A stretch of 64,000 nt of DNA from Mesorhizobium sp. CU3 (GTDB lineage: Bacteria; Pseudomonadota; Alphaproteobacteria; Rhizobiales; Rhizobiaceae). The notes beneath the pieces were generated by a model. It was not told the DNA's origin and made no database searches. It saw only the letters and a list, made by a program, of their open reading frames with translations. Shown here piece after piece: positions 33,980 through 42,287 of the stretch. The translations under genes and the position numbers were made by a program. How positions within the stretch are numbered: the stretch's first letter is position 1; every line of letters starts with the position of its first letter. Where the stretch lies: contig NZ_VFWX01000013.1 in the NCBI RefSeq assembly GCF_006442965.1, positions 124,001 through 188,000 on the forward strand, written 5' to 3'.

Positions 33980-34384
33980 TCAGCATTTGTGGAAATAGCG
34001 GTAGGTGTCCGGCGCACTCATCCATTTGAAGTTGGCCGACAGTCCGCCATGCGCGTTGATCCAGCCGCGGATATCCGAGGCATAGGCATTCCACAGCATG
34101 CCGGTCGCGTCTGTGCGGTGTGCCAGATGGAAGCCGAAGCTCGCCGCGGGCGTCACGCAGATGCGGTTGCGTGGAATATAGCCGAGCAGAACGGTGCAGG
34201 CCGACTGGCATTTGCCGACGATGCGAACATCGACGCCGCGCGCCGCAAGCGCCTTCCAGCGTTGACTGTAAGCAGCGACGCTGCCGCCGTGAGCGTCCGA
34301 GACGTTGATGGTTTCCGCGGCCGCGACCGAAACGGTGAGCGATGCGATAATCAGGGTGATTGCCGAGAACAGCGCCTTCCGCAT
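33980..34384 (-). CDS. Secreted ClpP-like (COG3904-type) protein
   Basis: A 134-residue protein with a signal peptide (MRKALFSAITLIIASL...AAA). The mature part resembles the crotonase/ClpP-like periplasmic proteins of COG3904: GGSVAAYSQRWKALAARGVD, then IVGKCQSACTVLLGYIPR with Ser at the nucleophile position, and ASFGFHLAHR with His in the expected place. It has three Cys residues, two near the active site and one at the C-terminus. The ATG at 34384 has GGAGGG before it; the upstream in-frame Met would lengthen the signal peptide without support. It faces the NodB-like gene, 13 bp away. Proteolytic activity is a guess. Confidence 0.65.
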   Translation of the reverse strand: MRKALFSAITLIIASLTVSVAAAETINVSDAHGGSVAAYSQRWKALAARGVDVRIVGKCQSACTVLLGYIPRNRICVTPAASFGFHLAHRTDATGMLWNAYASDIRGWINAHGGLSANFKWMSAPDTYRYFHKC

Positions 34385-34490
34385 GCCAAGCCCTCCCTGC
34401 CAAGCCATGAAGCCGGGCAAAATAAACTCATGCGCGATCACTTATGAATCACGTTAGCGTTTGGAGGGATTTCAGCAGGCGCGACGGCGC

Positions 34491-34706
34491 TCAGCTTTTC
34501 GGGCGTGGCTCCAGGATCAGCCATTTGATGATGCCCATGGCCGGCAGCACCCACAACAGCCCGCTGAACAGGAAGAACAACAGATGCACCACCGGGCCGT
34601 ATTCGACCAGCCTGGTGACGGCGATGGCCGAGGCGATCAGCGCATAGATGATGACCAGCGCCACCAGCAGGATTGTTCCGATCAGCTTTTTCAGGCGAAG
34701 GGGCAT
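34491..34706 (-). CDS. DUF2842 small membrane protein
   Basis: A 71-residue protein with two hydrophobic helices (residues about 8-29, TILLVALVIIYALIASAIAV, and 41-62, LLFFLFSGLLWVLPAMGIIK). The length, the central VEYGP turn and the C-terminal PRP match the DUF2842 family, which is common in Rhizobiales next to ctaA. Function unknown; it is likely an inner-membrane protein. It is divergent from ctaA by 150 bp. Start at ATG 34706. Confidence 0.75.
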   Translation of the reverse strand: MPLRLKKLIGTILLVALVIIYALIASAIAVTRLVEYGPVVHLLFFLFSGLLWVLPAMGIIKWLILEPRPKS

Positions 34707-34857
34707 GTCGCGGTCCCGTTGACGCCTTTCGCTTAGGCCGAACGGGACGCGCGCGCAACCGTCGCGGGCCGGCGCGACGGCGTGCCGCGCTGTCCGGCCT
34801 TGCCACGGCGCGAGCCTTGGTCCACCACGTCAGCGTCTCAACCGCCGGGAAAGCGCA

Positions 34858-35964
34858 ATGGCTGCCATGACCGCCACGGCCCCTTACGCCGCACGCGACC
34901 GCGACCTTACCAACCGTGCCCTGGTGCGCGGCTGGCTCTATGTCGTGCTGCTGGTTCTGTTCGCGCTGGTGCTGGTCGGCGGCGCCACGCGATTGACCGA
35001 GTCCGGCTTGTCGATCACCGAGTGGCAGCCGATCCATGGCGTCATCCCGCCGCTCAATGCCGCCGAATGGCAGGAAGAGTTCCAGCGCTACCAGCAGATC
35101 CCGCAATATACCGAGCTCAACAAGGGCATGAGCCTCGAGGCCTTTAAGTCGATCTTCTGGTGGGAGTGGGCACATCGCCTGCTTGCGCGGGGCGTCGGCG
35201 TCGTCTTCGCCTTGCCGCTCATCTTTTTCTGGGTAACACGCCGTATCGAAAGCGGCCTTGGCCCGAAACTCGTCGGCATCCTCCTGCTCGGCGGCCTGCA
35301 AGGTGCCATTGGCTGGTGGATGGTGGCTTCGGGCCTCGTCGATCGCGTTTCGGTCAGCCAGTACCGGCTGGCCACGCATCTGACGCTTGCCTCGGTCATC
35401 TTCACCGCCACGATGGTGGTCGCACGAGGCCTTGCGCCGCACTCCGAGCCGACGGGAGACCGGTCGACGCAGCGGCTCGCCGGCTTTATCGTGCTTCTGG
35501 CGCTGATCCAGATCTATCTCGGCGGGCTGGTCGCCGGCCTGGATGCAGGGTTGTCCTACAACACCTGGCCGCTGATGGACGGCAAGCTCGTCCCGTCCGA
35601 CCTTCTGTTGCTTGAACCCGCCTGGCGCAACTTTTTCGAGAACCCGAAGACGGTGCAGTTCGTGCACCGCATCGGCGCCTATACGATCTTCCTGGTGGCG
35701 TTGTGGCAGATGATCGCCACACGGCGACGCTTGCCGGGCACCACGCACTCCCGCCGCGCCACGCTGCTATTCCTGCTGGTCGTCGTGCAGGCCTCGATCG
35801 GCATCAGCACGCTCCTGATGCAGGTGCCGCTGCACCTTGCGCTGACGCATCAGGGGTTCGCGCTGATCCTTCTCGGCTTCGCCGCTGCGCATTGGCGCGG
35901 CACCAAAGGCGCTTATCCGCTGCCGACAGGGATCGTCGTCAGAGCAATTCCAGGAAAAGTGTAG
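34858..35964 (+). CDS. ctaA: Heme A synthase (COX15/CtaA)
   Basis: A 368-residue, eight-helix inner-membrane enzyme that oxidises heme O to heme A for cytochrome c oxidase. The heme-ligand histidines stand in EWAHRLLAR, ATHLTLA, FVHRIGAY and LTHQGFA. GGATRLTESGLSITEWQPI after helix 1 is the family signature, and GLSYNTWPLMDGKLVP is the second periplasmic loop. It starts at ATG 34858. The last seven residues and the stop codon come from a dispersed repeat that begins at 35944, so the natural C-terminus was replaced. It is divergent from the DUF2842 gene. Confidence 0.95.
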   Translation: MAAMTATAPYAARDRDLTNRALVRGWLYVVLLVLFALVLVGGATRLTESGLSITEWQPIHGVIPPLNAAEWQEEFQRYQQIPQYTELNKGMSLEAFKSIFWWEWAHRLLARGVGVVFALPLIFFWVTRRIESGLGPKLVGILLLGGLQGAIGWWMVASGLVDRVSVSQYRLATHLTLASVIFTATMVVARGLAPHSEPTGDRSTQRLAGFIVLLALIQIYLGGLVAGLDAGLSYNTWPLMDGKLVPSDLLLLEPAWRNFFENPKTVQFVHRIGAYTIFLVALWQMIATRRRLPGTTHSRRATLLFLLVVVQASIGISTLLMQVPLHLALTHQGFALILLGFAAAHWRGTKGAYPLPTGIVVRAIPGKV

Positions 35965-35987
35965 AGCGGTTTTCCGTCCGGAATTGC
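35944..35987. repeat. Dispersed palindromic repeat, overlapping the end of ctaA
   Basis: A 44-bp copy (GCAATTCCAGGAAAAG ... GTCCGGAATTGC). Its left arm lies in the ctaA frame, coding for the tail RAIPGKV and the TAG stop at 35962-35964. Other copies are at 14784, 18741, 39806 and 49181. Confidence 0.85.
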
Positions 35988-36008
35988 GTCGGAAGACAGA
36001 GCCTGGCG

Positions 36009-36344
36009 TCAAATCCGAAACAGTTCTTTTTGCGTCGACGACGAACCGTCGAACTCCGCCTGACGCGCGGCGGCAGCCGGCGACACCGACTGGTTCTGGT
36101 CGGCCTGCTTGGCCTTTTCGGCGGCTTTCTGCGCGTCGGCCGCCTTGAGCGCATCGAGCTGCGCCTGCAGCGCGGCGATCTGTTGCTGCAACTGGGCCGC
36201 CTCGACCTGATCCTTGGCGGCATCGGCCTGATCCTGCTGGGTCTGGATCTGGCTTTCGAGCGCCGCTTCCTGAGATGCGTTGTCGGACGACGTGGATGAG
36301 GAATATTGCACCGACTGGACGGAGCTCGAGATCGCGCTGACCAT
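36009..36344 (-). CDS. Ala/Gln-rich coiled-coil protein
   Basis: A 111-residue protein without signal peptide or membrane helix. A Ser-rich N-terminus (residues 1-22) is followed by a long coiled coil (about 25-85) with heptads such as EAAQLQQQIAALQAQLDALK. The C-terminus is QEFDGSS-like and uncharged. The ATG at 36344 has AAAGGA seven bases before it; the ORF's upstream ATG at 36377 lacks this. It is a recognisable type in rhizobia, often annotated hypothetical. The function is unknown; a structural role is possible. Confidence 0.68.
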   Translation of the reverse strand: MVSAISSSVQSVQYSSSTSSDNASQEAALESQIQTQQDQADAAKDQVEAAQLQQQIAALQAQLDALKAADAQKAAEKAKQADQNQSVSPAAAARQAEFDGSSSTQKELFRI

Positions 36345-36496
36345 GGAGAATCCTTTGTGGAGGGCCGGCTCCATCAATAGCCTGTCATGGTGAATCGCTG
36401 GTTACCCAACAATTCAGCGATCGGAGTCGCGCGCAGCTGTCAAACCAGTTCCCGAGCGCTGAGTTTCCAACGCTCGGGAAAAGCCTGCATCGATGA

Positions 36497-37429
36497 TCAG
36501 TGCTTGATGCCGAGCATCAGGTCGAGGTTCTGCACCGCGGCGCCCGACGCGCCCTTGCCGAGATTGTCGTAGACCGCAAGCAACAGCGCCTGCGCCCGCT
36601 CGTCATTGGCGAAAACATAGACCTTCATCCGGTTCGTGCCGTTGAACACCTCCGGATCGATCTCCGGTACGCGCTCCATATGCGTGTACGGCGCGACCTC
36701 GACCACGCCGCCGTCGATCGCCGCGAAATGGTCGGCAAGCGCGGCATGAAGCTCGGCGCCGTTCGGCACGCGGTCGAGCCCGCCAAGCTGCAGCGGCACC
36801 ACCGTGATCATGCCTTGGGCGAAATTGCCGACCGCCGGCTGCATGATCGGGTCATGCGACAGCTTCGCATAGGTCCTGAGTTCCGGCACATGCTTGTGCT
36901 GCAAGGTCAGCCCGTAGGGCAGGAATTCGGGCGCGTCCTCGCCCTTGCCGACATAGTCCTCGATCATCGGCCGGCCGCCGCCGGAATAACCGGAAATGCC
37001 GTTGACGGCGATCGGGAAATCCGCCGGCAAAAGCCCGGCCGACACCAGCGGCCGCAGCGTCGCGATTGGCCCTTGCGGCCAGCAGCCGGGATTGGCGACG
37101 CGCTTCGCGTTGGCGATCTTCTTCGCCTGGTCCTTGTCCATCTCGGCAAAGCCGTATTCCCAGCCCTCGGCCACGCGATGCGCCGTCGAGGCGTCGATCA
37201 CCTTGGTGGTGTCGTTCGCAATCAGCGAAACACTTTCCTTGGAAGCGGCATCGGGCAGGCACAGGATCGCGACATCGGCGGCATTGAGGAATTCTGCCCG
37301 GGCCGCCGCTTCCTTGCGGCGCTCCGTCGGGATCGAGATGATCTCCAGGTCGCTGCGATCGGCAAGCAGCGCCCTGATCTGCAATCCTGTCGTGCCGTGC
37401 TCGCCGTCAATGAAGATCTTCGGTTTCAT
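36497..37429 (-). CDS. argC: N-acetyl-gamma-glutamyl-phosphate reductase (short form)
   Basis: A 310-residue enzyme of arginine synthesis that reduces N-acetylglutamyl phosphate to the semialdehyde. The NADP site is MKPKIFIDGEHGTTGLQIR, and the active-site Cys116 is in NPGCWPQG. The YSGGGRPMIEDY and LQHKHVPEL blocks follow. The length fits the shorter type 2 form common in alphaproteobacteria. ATG 37429 is chosen because the N-terminus is then the start of the first strand of the Rossmann fold. It is followed on the same strand by nothing close; the speB gene precedes it by 29 bp, so the two probably form one operon. Confidence 0.95.
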   Translation of the reverse strand: MKPKIFIDGEHGTTGLQIRALLADRSDLEIISIPTERRKEAAARAEFLNAADVAILCLPDAASKESVSLIANDTTKVIDASTAHRVAEGWEYGFAEMDKDQAKKIANAKRVANPGCWPQGPIATLRPLVSAGLLPADFPIAVNGISGYSGGGRPMIEDYVGKGEDAPEFLPYGLTLQHKHVPELRTYAKLSHDPIMQPAVGNFAQGMITVVPLQLGGLDRVPNGAELHAALADHFAAIDGGVVEVAPYTHMERVPEIDPEVFNGTNRMKVYVFANDERAQALLLAVYDNLGKGASGAAVQNLDLMLGIKH

Positions 37430-37458
37430 CTCTTGCCAAATTCCCTGCGATTTCAAGT

Positions 37459-38460
37459 CTATATGCCGTGCGCATGATTTATCGCGGCATGGTTGCCATT
37501 GTTCAAGTCCTCGGCCCGGGCCTTTCGCTCCGCCAGCAGGCCGAGATAGTGCATGGCAATGATCGAGCCGGCGATCGCCGTTATATCGGCATGATCATAG
37601 GCCGGCGCAACCTCGACGATGTCGGCACCGACGATATCGATCTGACCAAGCTGGCGCAGCGTCGACAGAATTTTTGCCGAGGACGGGCCGCCGGCCACCG
37701 GAGTGCCGGTTCCGGGCGCGAAGGCCGGGTCGAGGCAGTCGATGTCGAAGGTGAGGTAAGTCTTCTTGCCGCCGGTGCGCTCGACGATCGCATAGGCGAT
37801 ATCGGAGGCGCGCATTTCCTCGACCTCGTGGCCATAGAGGATCTTGATGCCGAACGTGTCGGGCGCATGCGTGCGGATGCCGATCTGGATCGAGCGGTCC
37901 GGGTCGATGATGCCTTCCTTCGCCGCGCGGGCGACGAACGAACCATGGTCGATGCGCTTGCCGTCGTCCGGCCAGGTGTCCTGATGCGCGTCGAACTGCA
38001 CCAGCGCCAGCGGCCCATGGATCGCCGCATGGGCCTTCAGGAGCGGCCAGGTGACGAAATGGTCGCCGCCGAGCGTCAGCAGGAACGCGCCTGATTTCAG
38101 GATCTTGGCCGCTTCGCGCTCGATCGTGCCGGGCGTCTTCTGGTGGTTGCCGCTGTCGAGCAGGCAGTCGCCATAGTCGACCACCGAGAGATGCTCGAAC
38201 AGGTCGCGCGAGAATGGGTATTGCGGATCGTTGTCGAGGATCGCCGAGGCGCGGCGGATCGCCTGCGGCCCGAAGCGCGCGCCGGGCCGGTTGGTGACGG
38301 CGGCATCAAAGGGAATGCCCCACACGACCGCGTCCGCACCCTTCACGTCCTTGGTGTATTTGCGCCGCATGAACGACAGCGCGCCGGCATAGGTCGGCTC
38401 GAACGACGCACCCGTCTTGGAGCGGGCGGTAAACGCGTGGTCGATCTCTTGGTTCGCCAT
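37459..38460 (-). CDS. speB: Agmatinase-type ureohydrolase
   Basis: A 333-residue manganese ureohydrolase that splits agmatine into putrescine and urea. Metal ligands are in LTLGGDHFVTW, QFDAHQDTW and FDIDCLDPAFAPGTGTP, all complete. The start is ATG 38460, with GAGGA eight bases in front; the 11-residue longer frame starts at a non-optimal site. Its place before argC links arginine-family and polyamine metabolism; the guanidino substrate may differ (guanidinobutyrase or guanidinopropionase have the same motifs). Confidence 0.9.
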   Translation of the reverse strand: MANQEIDHAFTARSKTGASFEPTYAGALSFMRRKYTKDVKGADAVVWGIPFDAAVTNRPGARFGPQAIRRASAILDNDPQYPFSRDLFEHLSVVDYGDCLLDSGNHQKTPGTIEREAAKILKSGAFLLTLGGDHFVTWPLLKAHAAIHGPLALVQFDAHQDTWPDDGKRIDHGSFVARAAKEGIIDPDRSIQIGIRTHAPDTFGIKILYGHEVEEMRASDIAYAIVERTGGKKTYLTFDIDCLDPAFAPGTGTPVAGGPSSAKILSTLRQLGQIDIVGADIVEVAPAYDHADITAIAGSIIAMHYLGLLAERKARAEDLNNGNHAAINHAHGI

Positions 38461-38584
38461 TACGGGTCCTCGGTTTTCATCGGGCAGCCACAACTACAGA
38501 ACCGGCACGCAACATGCCAGTCACAGCTTGTGGAGAGGGAATGGCGCTTGGCGAGTGCCATGGCAACACAGGATCTGTATCATT

Positions 38585-39799
38585 ATGGCTGAGACCGCTT
38601 TGCTCAATCTCGCTCCGGCCCAGGCCGCGACCCGTGTCGGCTCGGCAGCCGGCGAGCGGTTCCAGGTCCTCGATTCCTGGCGCGGCATTTGCGCGCTTCT
38701 GGTGGCGTTGTTCCATTTCCCGACCACGTCGATGATTTCGCAGAGCGCCTTTGTCGGCGGCGCCTATCTGTTCGTCGACTTCTTCCTCGTGCTGTCCGGC
38801 TTCGTCATCGCCGGCGCCTACGCCAGCCGGCTGAACGAGCCGGACGACCTTGCCCGCTTCGCCCTGGTGCGCTTCGGCCGCATCTATCCGCTGCATCTCT
38901 TGATGCTCGCCGCTTTCGTCGGCTTCGAAGCGCTGCGCCTGGTCCTGCCGGCGCTGCACGGAACCGGGCCTGCGCCCTTCACCGGCGGCTTCGACCTGAG
39001 GAGCCTCGTCGCCAATCTGTTCCTTCTGCAGGGCATGGGCGTGGAGGATCATCTGAGCTGGAACGCGCCGAGCTGGAGCATTTCGGCCGAGTTCTTCACC
39101 TATCTCTTCTTTGCCGCCGTCGTCTTCACTGCCGGCCAGCGCGCCTGGATATGGTTCGTCGCCGCGGCTGTCACCGCGCCATTCTTCCTGCTGGCGGTCT
39201 CGACGCGTCATATGGACGTGTCTTTCGATTTCGGCTTCATCCGCTGTCTCTACGGCTTCTCGCTCGGCGCGCTGCTTGCCTGGTTTCAGCACGATTCCAT
39301 TGCAGAGGCGCGACAGGCGCTTAGCCGCGGGGCAGGGCGCCTTGCCTGGACGCTGGCGGAGCTGGCGATGATCGCCGTCATCGCCGTGTTCGTTTCGGTC
39401 GCGGGAACCAGCAATGCCGGCATCGCCGCGCCGGTCGTCTTCGCACTGGCGCTTTACCTCTTCGCCCATGAGGGCGGCTGGGTCAGCGCGATCCTGCGCA
39501 GCCGGCCGATGCTGCTGCTCGGCTCGCTCTCCTATTCGATCTATATGGTCCACATCTTCGTGCAAGCGCGCATGATCAATGTCGGCGGGCTGATCGAGCG
39601 CAAGCTCGGTCTCGGCCTTGTCGGCGAATTCACCTTGCGCGGCTATCCCGCTACCGGATTCGGCGTCGGCTCGCCATGGCTCGGTCTCGCGGCAATGATG
39701 GCAATGGTGATCGCCGTCATCGTCACTTCCTGGTTCACCTGGCGCGTCGTCGAAATGCCGGCGTTGGCCTGGTTCCGGCGCCTCGCCAAGCGGGTTTAG
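38585..39799 (+). CDS. Acyltransferase family 3 (OafA-like) membrane protein
   Basis: A 404-residue protein with about ten membrane helices. The N-terminal motif RFQVLDSWRGICALLVALFH is the family hallmark with the catalytic His in ALFHFP. FFLVLSGFVIAGAYASR and the RFGRIYPLHLLML helix are the next conserved parts; NAPSWSISAEFFTYLFFA follows. These enzymes add O-acetyl or other acyl groups to surface sugars. The ATG at 38585 begins the natural N-terminus; the extended frame from 38417 is not supported. The gene ends just before a dispersed repeat and stands apart from the polysaccharide locus. Confidence 0.88.
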   Translation: MAETALLNLAPAQAATRVGSAAGERFQVLDSWRGICALLVALFHFPTTSMISQSAFVGGAYLFVDFFLVLSGFVIAGAYASRLNEPDDLARFALVRFGRIYPLHLLMLAAFVGFEALRLVLPALHGTGPAPFTGGFDLRSLVANLFLLQGMGVEDHLSWNAPSWSISAEFFTYLFFAAVVFTAGQRAWIWFVAAAVTAPFFLLAVSTRHMDVSFDFGFIRCLYGFSLGALLAWFQHDSIAEARQALSRGAGRLAWTLAELAMIAVIAVFVSVAGTSNAGIAAPVVFALALYLFAHEGGWVSAILRSRPMLLLGSLSYSIYMVHIFVQARMINVGGLIERKLGLGLVGEFTLRGYPATGFGVGSPWLGLAAMMAMVIAVIVTSWFTWRVVEMPALAWFRRLAKRV

Positions 39800-39805
39800 G
39801 CCCGA

Positions 39806-39849
39806 GCAATTCCAGGAAAAGTGTGAAGCGGTTTTCCGTCCGGAATTGC
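39806..39849. repeat. Dispersed palindromic repeat
   Basis: A 44-bp copy starting 6 bp after the stop of the acyltransferase gene; arms GCAATTCC and GGAATTGC at the two ends and TTTTCC/GGAAAA within. It is the same element as at 35944. Confidence 0.85.
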
Positions 39850-39940
39850 GCCAAACAGAGAGACAGCTAGCCGGCTTCGTTCACCGGCATGTCATGGGCA
39901 TCGCCTAACTGGGGCACGACCCGGAACGGAGCGATTCCCG

Positions 39941-40999
39941 ATGCGAACACTCTGGCTGAGCCTGCTGTTTTCCGCTGCCCTTGCCGGCTCGATGGGCCAA
40001 GGCTTAGCCGGTGAAAGCCGAGCGAGCCAGATTCTCGACCGCTTCGAGCACGCCAACCAATGGCGCGTCCATGTGATGATCGCGGCCCACCGCGCCGGCA
40101 GCATGCAGGCCGGCAAGACGCTCTACGCCGAGAATTCGCTGGCCGCTGTCGAGGGCTCGATCGCCATCGGCGCCGAGATCGTCGAGGTCGACGTCCGGCG
40201 TTCGAAGGACGGTCAATTCATCATCATGCATGACAGCTGGCTCGACCGCACCACCACCTGCAAAGGCGAGGTGCTGGACTACACGCAGGCCGAGCTGAAG
40301 AAATGCCGGCTGGTGGTCGAGGGCACCGGTGCCGTCACCAACGAGACGGTGTCGACACTGCGCGAAATGCTGCTGGCGACCCGGGACAGGATCCTCATCA
40401 ATCTCGACAACAAGCTGGAGGTGACGGACCTGCCAGGCATGATCGCCGAGGCTCGCGATCTCGGTATGGCCGATCAGGTCATCGTCAAGGAGAACCTCTG
40501 GAACAGCCAGCGTATCGACGCGGCGAGGGCCGCGCTTGCCAAGGCCGGCGGCGGCTTCCAGTTCATGCCGATCCTCGCCGACGATGCCGTGCATGACGCC
40601 GCCTTCGCCGGTGAGGTCGACAAGGCCTTCGCGCCGCGCGCCATCGAACTGATCAATTGGCGCAACGGCGCCGAGACGCTGACCGCGACCGGCGGTCCGC
40701 TGTTCAGCACCCGCATGCGGGTGCAAGCCGCGCGCGACGACTGGCACCTCTGGGCCGACACCTACGCCATCGTCAACAAGCCGGGCGGCTTCCTTGCCGG
40801 CGGCCGCGGCGACGAATTGGCCGTCGCCGCTAGCCTGCCGCGAGAAGCCTGGGGTTTCTGGGTCGACCGCGGCGCCACCATTATCCAGACCGACGAGCCG
40901 AAAGCGGCGATCGACTGGCTGACGGCCAATGGGTTTCGGGTGCCGTATGCGACGGATATCAAGCAAGCTGAGCCGGCGCATACGGCGAGTATTAATTAG
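39941..40999 (+). CDS. Exported glycerophosphodiester phosphodiesterase-family protein
   Basis: A 352-residue protein with a signal peptide (MRTLWLSLLFSAALAGSMG). The GDPD domain begins at about 45: MIAAHRAGSMQ with the catalytic His, AENSLAAVEGSIAIGAEIVEVDVR with Glu-Asp metal ligands, then FIIMHDSWLDRTTTC with the second catalytic His. The C-terminal half has WVDRGATIIQTDEP. These enzymes hydrolyse glycerophosphodiesters to glycerol 3-phosphate. It sits alone between two repeats and presumably acts in the periplasm to scavenge phosphate or alcohols. Confidence 0.87.
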   Translation: MRTLWLSLLFSAALAGSMGQGLAGESRASQILDRFEHANQWRVHVMIAAHRAGSMQAGKTLYAENSLAAVEGSIAIGAEIVEVDVRRSKDGQFIIMHDSWLDRTTTCKGEVLDYTQAELKKCRLVVEGTGAVTNETVSTLREMLLATRDRILINLDNKLEVTDLPGMIAEARDLGMADQVIVKENLWNSQRIDAARAALAKAGGGFQFMPILADDAVHDAAFAGEVDKAFAPRAIELINWRNGAETLTATGGPLFSTRMRVQAARDDWHLWADTYAIVNKPGGFLAGGRGDELAVAASLPREAWGFWVDRGATIIQTDEPKAAIDWLTANGFRVPYATDIKQAEPAHTASIN

Positions 41000-41017
41000 A
41001 GTCGGCGCGAAAGCTGC

Positions 41018-41322
41018 CAATCTCCCCCCTCGTGGGGAGATGCCCGGCAGGGCAGAGGGGGGCGCGAAGGAATGCCGACATATCGCCGTCGTCATCCTAG
41101 GGCGGAGCAAGGAGCGAAGCGACGCGCGCAGACCCTAGGATCCATGCCGTGACGCTAAGGCGTTGAAACATTTACAGAATTCTGAACCGTTGCACTCTGC
41201 GCCAGAGGTCACGGCATGGATCCTCGGGTCAAGCCCGAGGATGACGAACGCGATGGGTTGGCGGGACAGCGCCCCCCTCTGGCCTGCCGGCCATCTCCCC
41301 CACGAGGGGGGAGATTAGCCAA
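41018..41322. repeat. Nested palindromic repeats between the GDPD and aldo/keto reductase genes
   Basis: The left half of the CTCCCCC/GGGGGAG element is at 41018-41066 and the right half at 41269-41322, matching the element in the E2 gene. Between them a second palindrome (41088-41246) is inserted, with ends CGTCATCC/GGATGACG and inner arms GGATCCATGCCGTGAC/GTCACGGCATGGATCC. This is about the whole 320-bp gap: no gene is present in it. The right half stops at the stop codon of the reductase gene (41323). Confidence 0.85.
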
Positions 41323-42192
41323 TCACGCCGCCTTCGCGACCCCATCCAACTCCCGCAAAACATCCGCCGACAGCTCCAGCTCCGCTGCCGCCAAATTCTC
41401 CCGCAAATGGCCGACCGAGGACGTGCCGGGGATCAGCAGCACATTGGGCGAACGCTGCAGCAGCCAGGCCAGCGCCACCTGCATCGGCGTCGCGCCGAGC
41501 CTTTCGGCCACGCCCGACAGCGTCGAGGACTGCAGCGGGTTGAAGCCGCCGAGCGGGAAGAACGGCACATAGGCGATGCCGGCGCGCGCCAGTTCGTCGA
41601 TCAGCGTATCGTCCTCCCGATGCGCCAGATTGTACTGGTTCTGCACGCAGACGATGTCGCAGATCTTGCGGCCTTCCGCGATCTGGGTGCGGGTGACGTT
41701 GCTCAAGCCGATATGGCGCACCAGGCCCTTGTGTTGCAGCTCGGCAAGCTTGGTGACCTGCGCCTCGATCGAGCCTTCCGCCGGACCATGCACCCCGAAC
41801 ATGATGCGCAGATTGACGACCTCCATCGCCTCGAGGCCAAGATTGCGAAGGTTGTCGTACACGGCCTGCTCGAGCTCATCCGCCGTGAAGGCCGGCAGCC
41901 AGGAGCCGTCTTCGCCGCGGCGGGCGCCGATCTTGGTGACGATGGTGAGGTCGTCGGGGTAGGGCGACAGCGCCTCGCGGATCAGCTTGTTGGTGACATA
42001 GGGTCCGTAATAATCGCTGGTGTCGATATGGTTGACGCCTTGCGCCACCGCTTCGCGCAGAACGGAGATCGCCGCGTCATGGTCCTTCGGCGGCCCGAAG
42101 ACGCCTTTGCCCGCCAGTTGCATGGCGCCATAGCCGAGGCGGCGAACCGAGCGCTCGCCGAGTTTGTAAGTACCGGATTTATTGCTGGACAT
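41323..42192 (-). CDS. Aldo/keto reductase
   Basis: A 289-residue NADPH-dependent TIM-barrel reductase. Catalytic Asp and Tyr are in NHIDTSDYYGPYVTNK and the Lys in TIVTKIGARRG. The usual catalytic His of the LYQIH motif is replaced by NLRIM, as in the YdbC-like branch. The cofactor part is IPGTSSVGHLREN. The ATG at 42192 follows AAGGAG. It is divergent from a LysR gene 95 bp away, so the regulator may control it. The substrate is unknown; the branch resembles pyridoxal reductases. Confidence 0.87.
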   Translation of the reverse strand: MSSNKSGTYKLGERSVRRLGYGAMQLAGKGVFGPPKDHDAAISVLREAVAQGVNHIDTSDYYGPYVTNKLIREALSPYPDDLTIVTKIGARRGEDGSWLPAFTADELEQAVYDNLRNLGLEAMEVVNLRIMFGVHGPAEGSIEAQVTKLAELQHKGLVRHIGLSNVTRTQIAEGRKICDIVCVQNQYNLAHREDDTLIDELARAGIAYVPFFPLGGFNPLQSSTLSGVAERLGATPMQVALAWLLQRSPNVLLIPGTSSVGHLRENLAAAELELSADVLRELDGVAKAA

Positions 42193-42287
42193 CGTGGTTC
42201 TCCTTCGCTGTCGGCGAGTGAGATAGGGCATGGCCGCTGTCCCGATAACCAGGTATAACCAGCACGACCTGTGCGGAATTAAGAACA

